From: CAJXNP01 sp050305935
GTDB taxonomy: Bacteria > Bacteroidota > Bacteroidia > Cytophagales > Cyclobacteriaceae
DNA: 20,647 nt
Assembly: GCA_050305935.1 (NCBI GenBank)
Contig: JBNLGG010000068.1
Location: 1-20,647, forward strand
Direction: 5' to 3'
In this document: positions 14,721 through 20,647 of the stretch, in pieces
Numbering within the stretch: the stretch's first letter is position 1
How the letters are laid out: each line of letters starts with the position of its first letter
The notes under the pieces: generated by a model
What the model saw: only the letters and a program-made list of their open reading frames with translations
The model's database searches: none
Told to the model about the DNA's origin: nothing
Position numbers and translations under genes: made by a program

Positions 14721-15272
14721 CTAAAGCCCCAAAATCCGGGCATCCACAAAAAACTTTGAATACAGATCTATTTCGTGATCGGAGGCGATCAATTCATCCG
14801 TGACGGTGCTCATTCTCAGAGTAAATTTATCTTTTTTGATATACTCCTGGATGTCCACGCCGGTAGTTTCCAGACTTAAAGTGGCGCCAATGCTTTCTGG
14901 TACTTCGTCAATATAGGCGATCTCCACGTCCGACAATCCATCTGCTTTGATGTAAATTTTTGCAGAATTTAAAAAGCTGAAATCAGCTCCATTGGGCGAG
15001 GTAATTGTCAGAGTCAATTCCCTCAAAATGATCTGCTCGATCAGGTCTTTCCTTGTATCGTTGATTGCAAATGTCGATTCAGAGTTTGACTGGATATCAG
15101 GTGTGTTTAGATTGATCGGAAGGTCTACCACTACACTTGATGGGACCACAATCGTAGAATTGTAATCCATGGTAAACTGGGTCAGTTTTTCCAGTTGATC
15201 ACATCCTGAATAGAAAACCAAAAGACCAAATATGATCAATGCTGTTGTACTTTTATAAATGAAACGCTTCAT
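14721..15272 (-). CDS. Lipoprotein, beta-rich, unknown function
   Basis: A 183-residue protein with a textbook lipoprotein signal: basic MKRFIYK, a hydrophobic stretch, and lipobox YSGC with Cys24, followed by acidic/polar DQLEK, which in Bacteroidota may favour export to the outer leaflet. The mature part is rich in alternating Val/Ile/Thr (STIVVPSSVVVDLPINL, LRELTLTITSP, SAKIYIKADGLSDVEIAY), as in an immunoglobulin-like or beta-sandwich fold. No catalytic motif is visible. I have no family name for it. It stands alone, converging with the broken gene on its left, with remnants on its right. Confidence 0.8.
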   Translation of the reverse strand: MKRFIYKSTTALIIFGLLVFYSGCDQLEKLTQFTMDYNSTIVVPSSVVVDLPINLNTPDIQSNSESTFAINDTRKDLIEQIILRELTLTITSPNGADFSFLNSAKIYIKADGLSDVEIAYIDEVPESIGATLSLETTGVDIQEYIKKDKFTLRMSTVTDELIASDHEIDLYSKFFVDARILGL

Positions 15273-15404
15273 TCTTCTATTATAATTTTTAGTTACAAAT
15301 GAATAAAAATATAGAGAGATAAATACATTGACAGATCTGTGGTAAATGATATTCGCTTCCGTATTGTAACCTCAAACAAATAAAATAACCTCGAATTTTC
15401 AAAG

Positions 15405-15656
15405 TCAAAACTTATACCGGATGCCGATTGTAGGGTACACCTTAAATGAATTTTCCGCACCGACTAAATTGTAAAAAAGATTAACGCGAGCCCCCAATTA
15501 AACATCCCCTTTTATTTTATACCAAACCTGTGGATCTCCCAAAAAAGCAAACTTTTCGTCCGATAATTCAGACGTAAAATCTGTCCCTCGACTTCTGGTT
15601 TCCTTCCAGGAGACTATGTAGCCTGCGATCTCCAGGTGATTATTGAGAAGGCCTTT
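15405..15656 (-). pseudogene. Remnant of an outer-membrane beta-barrel protein (C-terminal part)
   Basis: Read from 15656 downward the frame gives KGLLNNHLEIAGYIVSWKET, SDEKFAFLGDPQVWYKIKGDV, a TAA (15498-15500), and then in the same frame LGARVNLFYNLVGAENSFKV and YPTIGIRYKF before TGA (15405-15407). Alternating aromatic/hydrophobic strands and a terminal Phe after a conserved-looking PTIGIRYKF are the mark of barrel C-termini recognised by the BAM complex. The general look is that of Tsx/DUF5020-like barrels, but that family call is uncertain. A stop also precedes the fragment (TGA at about 15659), and no N-terminal part is found, so the gene is truncated and interrupted. Confidence 0.6.
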
Positions 15657-15720
15657 TCAGACATAGCAGGTTACCTGTATATCATGACTTGGAGTCTCGA
15701 ATGCATTGTATCAGTATTGA

Positions 15721-15904
15721 GTGGTCAAACTAAAAAATGTGCCTTTCTATTCGGAGTCAAACCAATTAAACACTGTTTTCGTCAGATACATTTCCTCTCA
15801 ATCTCTATGAAAGAAATCAGGGTCGCTATAAACAATTTGGATTTAATCCGCTCAAAAACCCAAGTCTGATCATGAAGATCACAACCCCGGTGGGTGCCAG
15901 TTAA
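15721..15904 (+). pseudogene. Frameshifted C-terminal fragment of an unknown protein
   Basis: In one frame 15721-15780 reads VVKLKNVPFYSESNQLNTVF; from the T-run at 15776-15779 a shift of one base continues as FSSDTFPLNLYERNQGRYKQ, FGFNPLKNPSLIMKITTPVG and AS before TAA at 15902-15904. The composition of the second part (Asn, Tyr, Arg, Pro spaced as in a folded protein, with no internal stops over 42 codons) looks like genuine coding sequence, and a one-base slip in a homopolymer is a usual way to lose a frame. No start or N-terminal part remains. I do not recognise the family. Confidence 0.5.
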
Positions 15905-16048
15905 TTTTTATGTTTGGTGTGATGATTGTTGAATCAAGGTGTCAATTCATGCCATCACTGATAGTTGGACTTATCATTGGGGTTCTTAGAGACTGGGTGA
16001 TGGTATGAATAATTAATCGACTTTTCTTTAATTCATTTCACAAATCCA

Positions 16049-16174
16049 ATGAAAGACTTTATCGCTTTGATCCATGCCTACCTGATGCCATTCAACAGTT
16101 TTTACACAATGGTCAATCCAAGCATGTGTGCGACATGTGAAACCTGTGCAAAAAGCCTCAAGAGGAATTCATAA
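16049..16174 (+). CDS. Cys-rich microprotein with CxxCxxC motif
   Basis: A 41-codon ORF, ATG 16049 to TAA 16172-16174. It opens MKDFIALIHAYLMPFNSFYT, an amphipathic to hydrophobic segment, followed by MVNPSMCATCETCAKSLKRN. The three Cys (27, 30, 33) are spaced CxxCxxC, which could bind a metal or form disulfides; the tail is basic. The stop lies only 9 bases before the ATG of the next gene, so it may be the first cistron of the three-gene run 16049-17041. It is too short for normal gene callers. It could also be a chance ORF in the leader of that operon; the Cys pattern is the main argument for it. Confidence 0.45.
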   Translation: MKDFIALIHAYLMPFNSFYTMVNPSMCATCETCAKSLKRNS

Positions 16175-16183
16175 CTTCGCCGT

Positions 16184-16666
16184 ATGAAAACCGCAAGCGT
16201 TCACGAAATCAAACAGGATCTTTCCACCAGGCCACCCCAGGAGTTAATCGACCTCTGCCTTCGCCTGGCAAAATTCAAAAAAGAGAACAAAGAACTCCTC
16301 ACCTACCTGCTGTATGAATCCAACGACGAGCAGTCATTCATCGAAAGCATTAAAGCCGAAATGGATGACCTTTTTGATGAAATCAATACCTCCACTTACT
16401 ATTTCATAAAAAAAAGCGTGCGGAAAATCCTTCGTCTGATTAAAAAATATATTCGCTATTCAGGCAAAAAAGAAACGGAGGTGGAGTTGAAGCTGTATTT
16501 CTGCCACCAATTGTCGTCGATGAAGCCGTCCATCAAAAATAACCAGGTGCTCATTAATATCTATCAAAGGGAGTTAACGACCCTGAAAAAGTCGTTATTG
16601 ACCCTCCACGAAGACTTACAGTTTGATTATCTTGAAGAAGTTAAAAAATTAGACCTGACCAAGTAG
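16184..16666 (+). CDS. Conserved hypothetical helical protein
   Basis: A 160-residue, almost all-helical, charged protein with no signal peptide or membrane segment. Opening block MKTASVHEIKQDLSTRPPQE then LCLRLAKFKKENKELLTYLL has the look of a widely kept Bacteroidota hypothetical, but I know of no function. A basic middle (KKSVRKILRLIKKYIRYSGKK) could contact nucleic acid or an acidic partner; that is speculation. The next gene starts directly after its TAG (16664-16666, then ATG 16667), so the two are surely cotranscribed. Confidence 0.8.
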   Translation: MKTASVHEIKQDLSTRPPQELIDLCLRLAKFKKENKELLTYLLYESNDEQSFIESIKAEMDDLFDEINTSTYYFIKKSVRKILRLIKKYIRYSGKKETEVELKLYFCHQLSSMKPSIKNNQVLINIYQRELTTLKKSLLTLHEDLQFDYLEEVKKLDLTK

Positions 16667-17041
16667 ATGATGAAAACCGAGATCGGTGATATCGACAGCT
16701 ACATGGCAGAATTTCCAGAAGGCACGAGAAAGTTTCTTGAGGAAATTCGTTCTGTCATCAAAAAAACAGCTCCCGAAGCCACAGAGGCCATGAAGTATGG
16801 CATCCCTACATTTGTATTTCATGGCAACCTGGTCCACTTTGCTGGTTACAAAAGTCACGTCGGCTTTTACCCGGCTCCCTCGGGAATCACCCGCTTTAAA
16901 AAAGAAATTTCAGTTTATAAAAATGCCAAAGGATCGGTGCAGTTTCCTTTAGACCAACCTTTACCATTGGATTTGATCAGAAGAATCGTAGAGTTCAGGA
17001 TGAAGGAAAATCTAGAAAAAACGGTCAAAAATAAAATATAA
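16667..17041 (+). CDS. DUF1801 (YdhG-like) domain protein
   Basis: A 124-residue single-domain protein matching the DUF1801/YdhG fold: DIDSYMAEFPEGTRKFLEEIRSVI, then the signature MKYGIPTFVFHGNLVHFAGYKSHVGFYPAP, and a C-terminal GSVQFPLDQPLPLDLIRRIV. Members have been compared to frataxin-type iron chaperones, but the biochemical role is not settled. It starts directly after the stop of the hypothetical gene upstream (possible second ATG one codon in, MMK), and ends one base before the stop of the convergent YkgJ-type gene. Confidence 0.9.
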   Translation: MMKTEIGDIDSYMAEFPEGTRKFLEEIRSVIKKTAPEATEAMKYGIPTFVFHGNLVHFAGYKSHVGFYPAPSGITRFKKEISVYKNAKGSVQFPLDQPLPLDLIRRIVEFRMKENLEKTVKNKI

Positions 17042-17042
17042 G

Positions 17043-17648
17043 CTATCCTGCTTTCTTACCCCAATTAAAGGGTCGATAAGCGTAGTAGTGCATGACCTCC
17101 TCCAGCGCTTCCCTCATGGCTTCGTTGACAGGTAGTGACTGATTTGCCAATCTGAAATCAATCTGTATTAATCGTTTATAATAGTCGCTCACTACAGGAA
17201 CATATTCCTTCTCCTCAATCCATCGGTTGGCATTTCCATATTCTCGGGGAAACTGCTCCTTGATCGTTTTACATGTAACTAATTTCAGTTCACCATTTTT
17301 ATCCCGGCTGGCAGCATAGCCAAACAAACGGCAGATGAGGCCCCGATGGACATAATTGTGGCAGGCTCCATTTACCTGGTCACCCACCGACAAAGGGCGA
17401 TAATTAAAACAAATAGGTGATCTTTCCTGCTCCAATAGTTCCAGCATTTGGGTGGCGGCGCCATTTTTAAACCAATAAAAAGCAAGGGGCAAAAACTCCA
17501 GCGGACTGGCATAAATGTCCGGTTTCACGCAACACCTGCCACAGCCAGCAATGCACTGAAGGCCTGTATGGTGCTTAACATCTGCGATTTCTTCTTCGAG
17601 GCTTTTGAAAACCCTTTCTACGGCCTTCACTTTTCGAATGATCGACAT
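17043..17648 (-). CDS. YkgJ-family cysteine cluster protein
   Basis: A 201-residue cytoplasmic protein with eight Cys in the YkgJ (PF03692) pattern: C32-x3-C36-x2-C39-C40 (QCIAGCGRCC), then C80, C96 (GACHNY), C106 (LICRLFG) and C126. Such proteins are thought to hold an Fe-S or Zn site; the function is unknown. The Cys cluster followed by a Pro-Leu-Glu helix (DIYASPLEFLPLAF) and C-H-Y (ACHNYVHRGLICR) is typical. It lies 64 bases after the DinB gene on the same strand and converges with the DUF1801 gene. Confidence 0.87.
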   Translation of the reverse strand: MSIIRKVKAVERVFKSLEEEIADVKHHTGLQCIAGCGRCCVKPDIYASPLEFLPLAFYWFKNGAATQMLELLEQERSPICFNYRPLSVGDQVNGACHNYVHRGLICRLFGYAASRDKNGELKLVTCKTIKEQFPREYGNANRWIEEKEYVPVVSDYYKRLIQIDFRLANQSLPVNEAMREALEEVMHYYAYRPFNWGKKAG

Positions 17649-17712
17649 ACAAATTCACGGCGAAATTAAGCGGCGGAATTCATACTTCAATGTGTCGATA
17701 TCCTATTTATTT

Positions 17713-18228
17713 TCAGGGCAATAATGGAAAATAACGTTCGCGAATTACCGACCAGTGGTGAATGGGATGACCAACGATCACAAATCCCAAGGCCAGGGCG
17801 GTGATGAAAATATTGTTACTTTCCCCGCCTCTCATCAGCATGGCATCGGTCATGTGTTGAAACATCATGATATTGGCATTTCTTACTACACGAAATTCTT
17901 CCAGCAAACTTTCGATTGACCGAGCCGATCCGTTTGCTTCCTCCCCATACAGCTTTTCCTCATAGCCGGGCAGGGATGTATCATCATTCCTTGAAAAGCG
18001 CAATGCCCTGTAGGCCATGATCCGTTCCGTGTCAATAATGTGCTGTAGGATATCTTTCACCGTCCACTTGTCGGGAGCATACCGTTGATCAGCCAATGCG
18101 TGCAGCTTATCGGTTTCTATGGGACATACCCGGTGTTTTTTGAGTGCATCCAGAAGATCAATGTCCTCCACGAGATGGATATATCTTTCAAAAAACTTTG
18201 GCATTTGCTGGATAGCGGATTTTTTCAT
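17713..18228 (-). CDS. DinB-like four-helix metalloprotein
   Basis: A 171-residue DinB_2 superfamily protein. The expected metal triad is visible as H63 (TVKDILQHIIDTERI) in helix 2 and H154/H158 (GHPIHHWSVIRERY) in helix 4. WTVKDILQHIIDTERIMAYR and the C-terminal HHW block are typical. Relatives include thiol-dependent transferases and damage-induced proteins, but most Bacteroidota copies have no assigned substrate. It is followed on the same strand by the YkgJ-type gene, perhaps as one transcript, and is divergent from the ThuA-domain gene. Confidence 0.88.
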   Translation of the reverse strand: MKKSAIQQMPKFFERYIHLVEDIDLLDALKKHRVCPIETDKLHALADQRYAPDKWTVKDILQHIIDTERIMAYRALRFSRNDDTSLPGYEEKLYGEEANGSARSIESLLEEFRVVRNANIMMFQHMTDAMLMRGGESNNIFITALALGFVIVGHPIHHWSVIRERYFPLLP

Positions 18229-18370
18229 AGGTCTTAAGGGTTAAGTAGGTGAGTGAAATAAAAAAGTAAATACGATAAGTCTTTCTGTAAAGTTCAAAAG
18301 ATTTCAACCATAGATATTAAAGTTTTTATTCGAAGGATTATGATAACTTATTCCAGATAAATTAATTGCT

Positions 18371-19432
18371 ATGAAAAAATATCTGTTGCCCGCCTTACTT
18401 GGAATAGCCGTCTTATGGTTCGGCTTCAGGTACAAGCAAAATGTCCTCAACGAAAAAATGAAACCTGCAATGAAGGCTTTAATTATTGATGGTCAAAGTA
18501 ATCATGGAGTATGGCCAATGACCACCATGATGATGAAGGACTACCTGGAACAAACAGGCTTATTCACTGTAGACATCGCCAGAACCGCATACACCTGGCA
18601 AGGGCCGCATTATGACAAGAGCATCGGATTGGACGATATAAAGGAATTATTGACCATGTATCCCATAGAAAACGGGTCTCCCACCACCCCGGTTGAAAAA
18701 CCGGAAACTGATCCCAACTATAGCCCAGACTTTAAAAAGTACGATGTAGTGATTGATAATTTCGGGTGGATGGCAGCCGATTGGCCAGAGGAAACGAAGA
18801 AAAAGTTTGAAGAATATATGGCCAATGGTGGGGGCCTCGTGGTGGTCCACGCTGCTAACAATGCCTGGGGCGAATGGACGGAGTTTAACAAGATGACAGG
18901 CGTAGGTGGATGGGGCAACCGTGATGAAAAAACCGGTCCATTCGTATATCTGGATGATGAAGGCAAGATAATTCGGGATACCACTGCCGGAGCAGCCGGT
19001 TCTCATGGCGCACAATTTGAGTTTGAAATAGAAAACCGGCATCCGAAACACCCGATTATGAAAGACCTCCCCAAAGAATGGCTTCATGCCAAGGATGAAC
19101 TACACGACCGATTACGAGGGCCTGCTGAGAACATAACTATCCTTGCCACAGCATATTCTGATCCCGAAAAAAACGCCCCTCCCTGGAACAAAAATGTCAA
19201 GGGGAGTGGGGAGCACGTACCCATGCTGATGACAGTCAACTATGAAAAAGGAAGAGTCTTTCATAGCATGCTCGGCCACATGGATTACAGCATGGAGGGG
19301 GTTGGCTTCATAGTGACATTGCAAAGAGGCGCAGAATGGGCGGCTACTGGAAAAGTGACTCAGAAGGTCCCACAGGATTTCCCCGGAGAAAACAATGCAA
19401 CAGCAAGGAAGTGGAAGGGGCAATATAATTAG
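18371..19432 (+). CDS. ThuA-domain protein (membrane-anchored or exported)
   Basis: A 353-residue protein with an N-terminal hydrophobic segment (YLLPALLGIAVLWFGF, residues 4-19) acting as anchor or uncleaved signal. The rest is a ThuA-like, glutamine-amidotransferase-type fold (PF06283): MKALIIDGQSNHGVWPMTTM, DVVIDNFGWMAADWPEETKK, GGGLVVVHAANNAWGEW, HPIMKDLPKEWLHAKDELHD, and YEKGRVFHSMLGHMDYSMEG. This group is linked to sugar utilisation, and many Bacteroidota copies sit in carbohydrate loci; the exact reaction is unproven. Catalytic residues of true amidotransferases are not evident. It stands alone between the DinB gene and a small lipoprotein gene. Confidence 0.9.
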   Translation: MKKYLLPALLGIAVLWFGFRYKQNVLNEKMKPAMKALIIDGQSNHGVWPMTTMMMKDYLEQTGLFTVDIARTAYTWQGPHYDKSIGLDDIKELLTMYPIENGSPTTPVEKPETDPNYSPDFKKYDVVIDNFGWMAADWPEETKKKFEEYMANGGGLVVVHAANNAWGEWTEFNKMTGVGGWGNRDEKTGPFVYLDDEGKIIRDTTAGAAGSHGAQFEFEIENRHPKHPIMKDLPKEWLHAKDELHDRLRGPAENITILATAYSDPEKNAPPWNKNVKGSGEHVPMLMTVNYEKGRVFHSMLGHMDYSMEGVGFIVTLQRGAEWAATGKVTQKVPQDFPGENNATARKWKGQYN

Positions 19433-19468
19433 CAAATCTAGGGGTCAAAAATTTTTAAGTTACGCCTA

Positions 19469-19499
19469 TTTGAATGTCCGTAGGCTTGTGTTAACTTTC
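19469..19499 (+). promoter_or_regulatory. Bacteroidota-type promoter for the small lipoprotein gene
   Basis: TTTG at 19469-19472 and TAACTTTC at 19492-19499, separated by 19 bases, match the Bacteroidota pattern TTTG-N19-TAnnTTTG with a single mismatch in the last base. The gene's ATG is at 19528, leaving a leader of about 20 bases if transcription starts about 7 bases after the box. Confidence 0.55.
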
Positions 19500-19527
19500 A
19501 TATAATCAATTTAAACAACTTAAATAT

Positions 19528-19863
19528 ATGAAATTAACAACCTACCTATCTTTGTTCCTTGTTCTTTCCTTTTTGGGCTTTTCCAATTGCAGCAAAAATG
19601 ATGAGAATAACCCTGGCAACTGTAATTACAACTGGTTAGTGGGTGTACAGGATGAATTTTCAGCCATATCCACCGCCGCCACAGCCTACAGCAGCAATCC
19701 TACCACAGAAACCTGCAGTGCATTAAAGGCAGCCTACCAGGCGTATATCGACGCACTGAAACCTTATGGAGATTGTGCGTTGCTAACAGGAGCCGACCGG
19801 CAGGCATTTCAGACCGCCCTTGAAGAAGCGGAGGCAGACCTGCCAAACCTATGTAATGAGTAA
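19528..19863 (+). CDS. Small Cys-rich helical lipoprotein
   Basis: A 111-residue protein with signal MKLTTYLSLFLVLSFLGFSN and lipid Cys21, followed by SKNDENN, an acidic stretch that can act as a surface-export signal in Bacteroidota. The mature part is helical and has four Cys (NCNYNW, ETCSALK, GDCALL, NLCNE) that could pair as two disulfides. The pattern W..VQDEF...A..AY...P..ETC..LK.AY..Y...L recalls a Bacteroidota lipoprotein repeat of unknown role. It has its own promoter-like site and a terminator, so it is monocistronic. Confidence 0.82.
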   Translation: MKLTTYLSLFLVLSFLGFSNCSKNDENNPGNCNYNWLVGVQDEFSAISTAATAYSSNPTTETCSALKAAYQAYIDALKPYGDCALLTGADRQAFQTALEEAEADLPNLCNE

Positions 19864-19889
19864 AAAGGTAATCGGAATCTAAAGAGTTC

Positions 19890-19917
19890 AAAGCCCGGCT
19901 ATAGTGTCGGGCTTTTT
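19890..19917 (+). terminator. Intrinsic terminator after the small lipoprotein gene
   Basis: AAAGCCCG (19890-19897) pairs exactly with CGGGCTTT (19908-19915) around a 10-base loop, and the 3' arm runs into a T tract (TTTTTATT, 19913-19920). It lies 27 bases after the lipoprotein stop. Confidence 0.85.
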
Positions 19918-20023
19918 ATTCTGGCCCTTTGAAAGTCATCTGATCCTTGAAGATGTGAGACGACTCTCACTCCATTTATTTAAAAGACCCACTGCAATGG
20001 CAAGTCCTACCTACCAACAAATC

Positions 20024-20647
20024 CTAATACCCCATCAACGAAAGCATTTGCAAGGCATACCTTTTCCCCAGAATTCTATAACCCTCCGAAGTAAAATGTG
20101 CCCCGTCCATTCCGACACAGCCGCTGGACGAAATGACATGAGCGGTAGGAATAACTTCCGGAAGGGTGTTGATTATTTCGTTCATACTTGAGCAGCAATT
20201 CTCCCCTTCCGACAAGGTCTCCCCCGCCAGAAGCGGTACCTCCTCCGCCTTCAAGGAAAGGTCGGCCAGCATATCTTCATAGATCTTCTTTACATAGTTT
20301 GGCCAGGAAGCATCTCCGGTATTGGTTTCTCCCTGGTGTAGGAGGATGCCCTTAATGACGCCGTCTCGCTGCGCCAATTTGGCGAGGTCGATCAAGTATT
20401 GATAAGGATTTCCCTCATAGTCCTGTACTTTATCAAGAAACCATTTCTCCGCATAGGTAGAATCATATTCCTCGTAAATATCCTTATCGAAAATCCGGAT
20501 ATCACAGCCGCCAATAGCCACATTGATGACACCCACCGTAATACTATCGGGCAGGGTTTCCACCATTGTTCTGCCAAAATAATCGGCTGGTGACAGATGG
20601 GAATAGCATTGACAAGTGGGAGGAATCGCCGGATACCAATTCTCTTT
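20024..20647 (-). CDS. Sialate O-acetylesterase-like (SGNH) enzyme, 5' end cut by window edge
   Basis: An open frame enters from the right edge (first codons KENWYPAIPPTCQCYSHLSP) and ends at 20024, giving 207 C-terminal residues; an internal ATG at 20566 is not the true start, since matching sequence continues upstream of it. Features of the SASA/CE6 group (PF03629) are VGVINVAIGGCDIRIF, GILLHQGETNTGDASWPNYV (the Gln-Gly-Glu block), and the catalytic Asp-His pair in GMDGAHFTSEGYR. The GDS block with the nucleophilic Ser, and any signal peptide, lie beyond the window. Such enzymes remove acetyl groups from sugars, often on polysaccharides. It converges with the small lipoprotein gene. Confidence 0.88.
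   Translation of the reverse strand, partial: KENWYPAIPPTCQCYSHLSPADYFGRTMVETLPDSITVGVINVAIGGCDIRIFDKDIYEEYDSTYAEKWFLDKVQDYEGNPYQYLIDLAKLAQRDGVIKGILLHQGETNTGDASWPNYVKKIYEDMLADLSLKAEEVPLLAGETLSEGENCCSSMNEIINTLPEVIPTAHVISSSGCVGMDGAHFTSEGYRILGKRYALQMLSLMGY

Larger units (their letters stand above)
15273..16048. other. 776-base gap holding two gene remnants
   Basis: This stretch has no intact gene. It holds the C-terminal end of a minus-strand outer-membrane barrel (15405-15656) and a C-terminal fragment of an unrelated plus-strand gene (15721-15904), both listed separately. A plus-strand frame at 15636-15869 crosses both remnants and is not convincing. 15273-15404 (upstream side of the lipoprotein gene) and 15905-16048 show AT-rich DNA with no feature I can support. 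Confidence 0.65.

Noticed and set aside
15636..15869. 77-codon plus-strand frame
   Set aside because: It overlaps the barrel remnant on one side and uses a different frame from the better protein-like reading of 15776-15904.
15881..15900. Similarity of AACCCCGGTGGGTGCCAG to the AACCCCGTGGCGTCAG stretch at 11142
   Set aside because: Only a short, gapped match, and here it lies in a protein-like reading frame; too weak to call a repeat family.
1..20647. tRNA, rRNA, CRISPR array, transposase or integrase genes
   Set aside because: I looked for cloverleaf arms, spaced direct repeats and recombinase motifs and found none.

Overview
The window reads as chromosomal DNA of a Bacteroidota bacterium, most likely a marine or soil Cytophagales-type organism. 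The pointers are a DAHP synthase fused to a C-terminal chorismate mutase, a long lysyl-tRNA synthetase with a C-terminal extension, a NUDIX/winged-helix regulator, loose lipoprotein signals of the Bacteroidota kind, weak Shine-Dalgarno sequences, and two promoter-like sites close to the Bacteroidota pattern TTTG-N19-TAnnTTTG. This placement is inferred from gene content; no rRNA or tRNA gene is present to confirm it. No CRISPR array, transposase or phage gene is visible.

Layout. 1-7729 is almost all on the minus strand: a YfcC-type carrier cut by the window edge, radA, recX, an NrtR-like regulator, aroA, then aroB and the DAHP synthase-chorismate mutase gene, with the last two overlapping by GTGA. 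A small plus-strand ORF lies between aroA and aroB. Together the aro genes supply three steps of the shikimate pathway (1, 2 and 6) plus chorismate mutase. 7803-10833 on the plus strand holds proline dehydrogenase and lysS.

10834-16048 is a different kind of sequence. It holds a few intact genes (a GTG-start methyltransferase, a secreted protein of unknown role, an S41-like lipoprotein, another lipoprotein) separated by repeats and decayed genes. There are two copies of a REP-like double hairpin flanking the methyltransferase gene, and two copies of a perfect 46-bp repeat that carry the start of a secreted-protein gene and of a truncated homologue. There are also a frameshifted and stop-interrupted small secreted protein, the C-terminal end of an outer-membrane barrel with an internal stop, a frameshifted C-terminal fragment of an unknown protein, and a short orphan C-terminal fragment after lysS. 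I read this as a zone of gene turnover.

16049-20647 returns to intact genes: a 41-residue Cys-rich small ORF leading into a tight pair (conserved hypothetical plus DUF1801), convergent YkgJ-type and DinB genes, a ThuA-domain protein, a small Cys-rich lipoprotein with promoter and terminator, and a sialate O-acetylesterase-like gene cut by the right edge.

I do not see an obvious complete new defence or biosynthetic system. The best leads are the paired double-hairpin repeats around the methyltransferase, the duplicated 46-bp start region with a 14-bp palindrome over the start codon, and the CxxCxxC microprotein.
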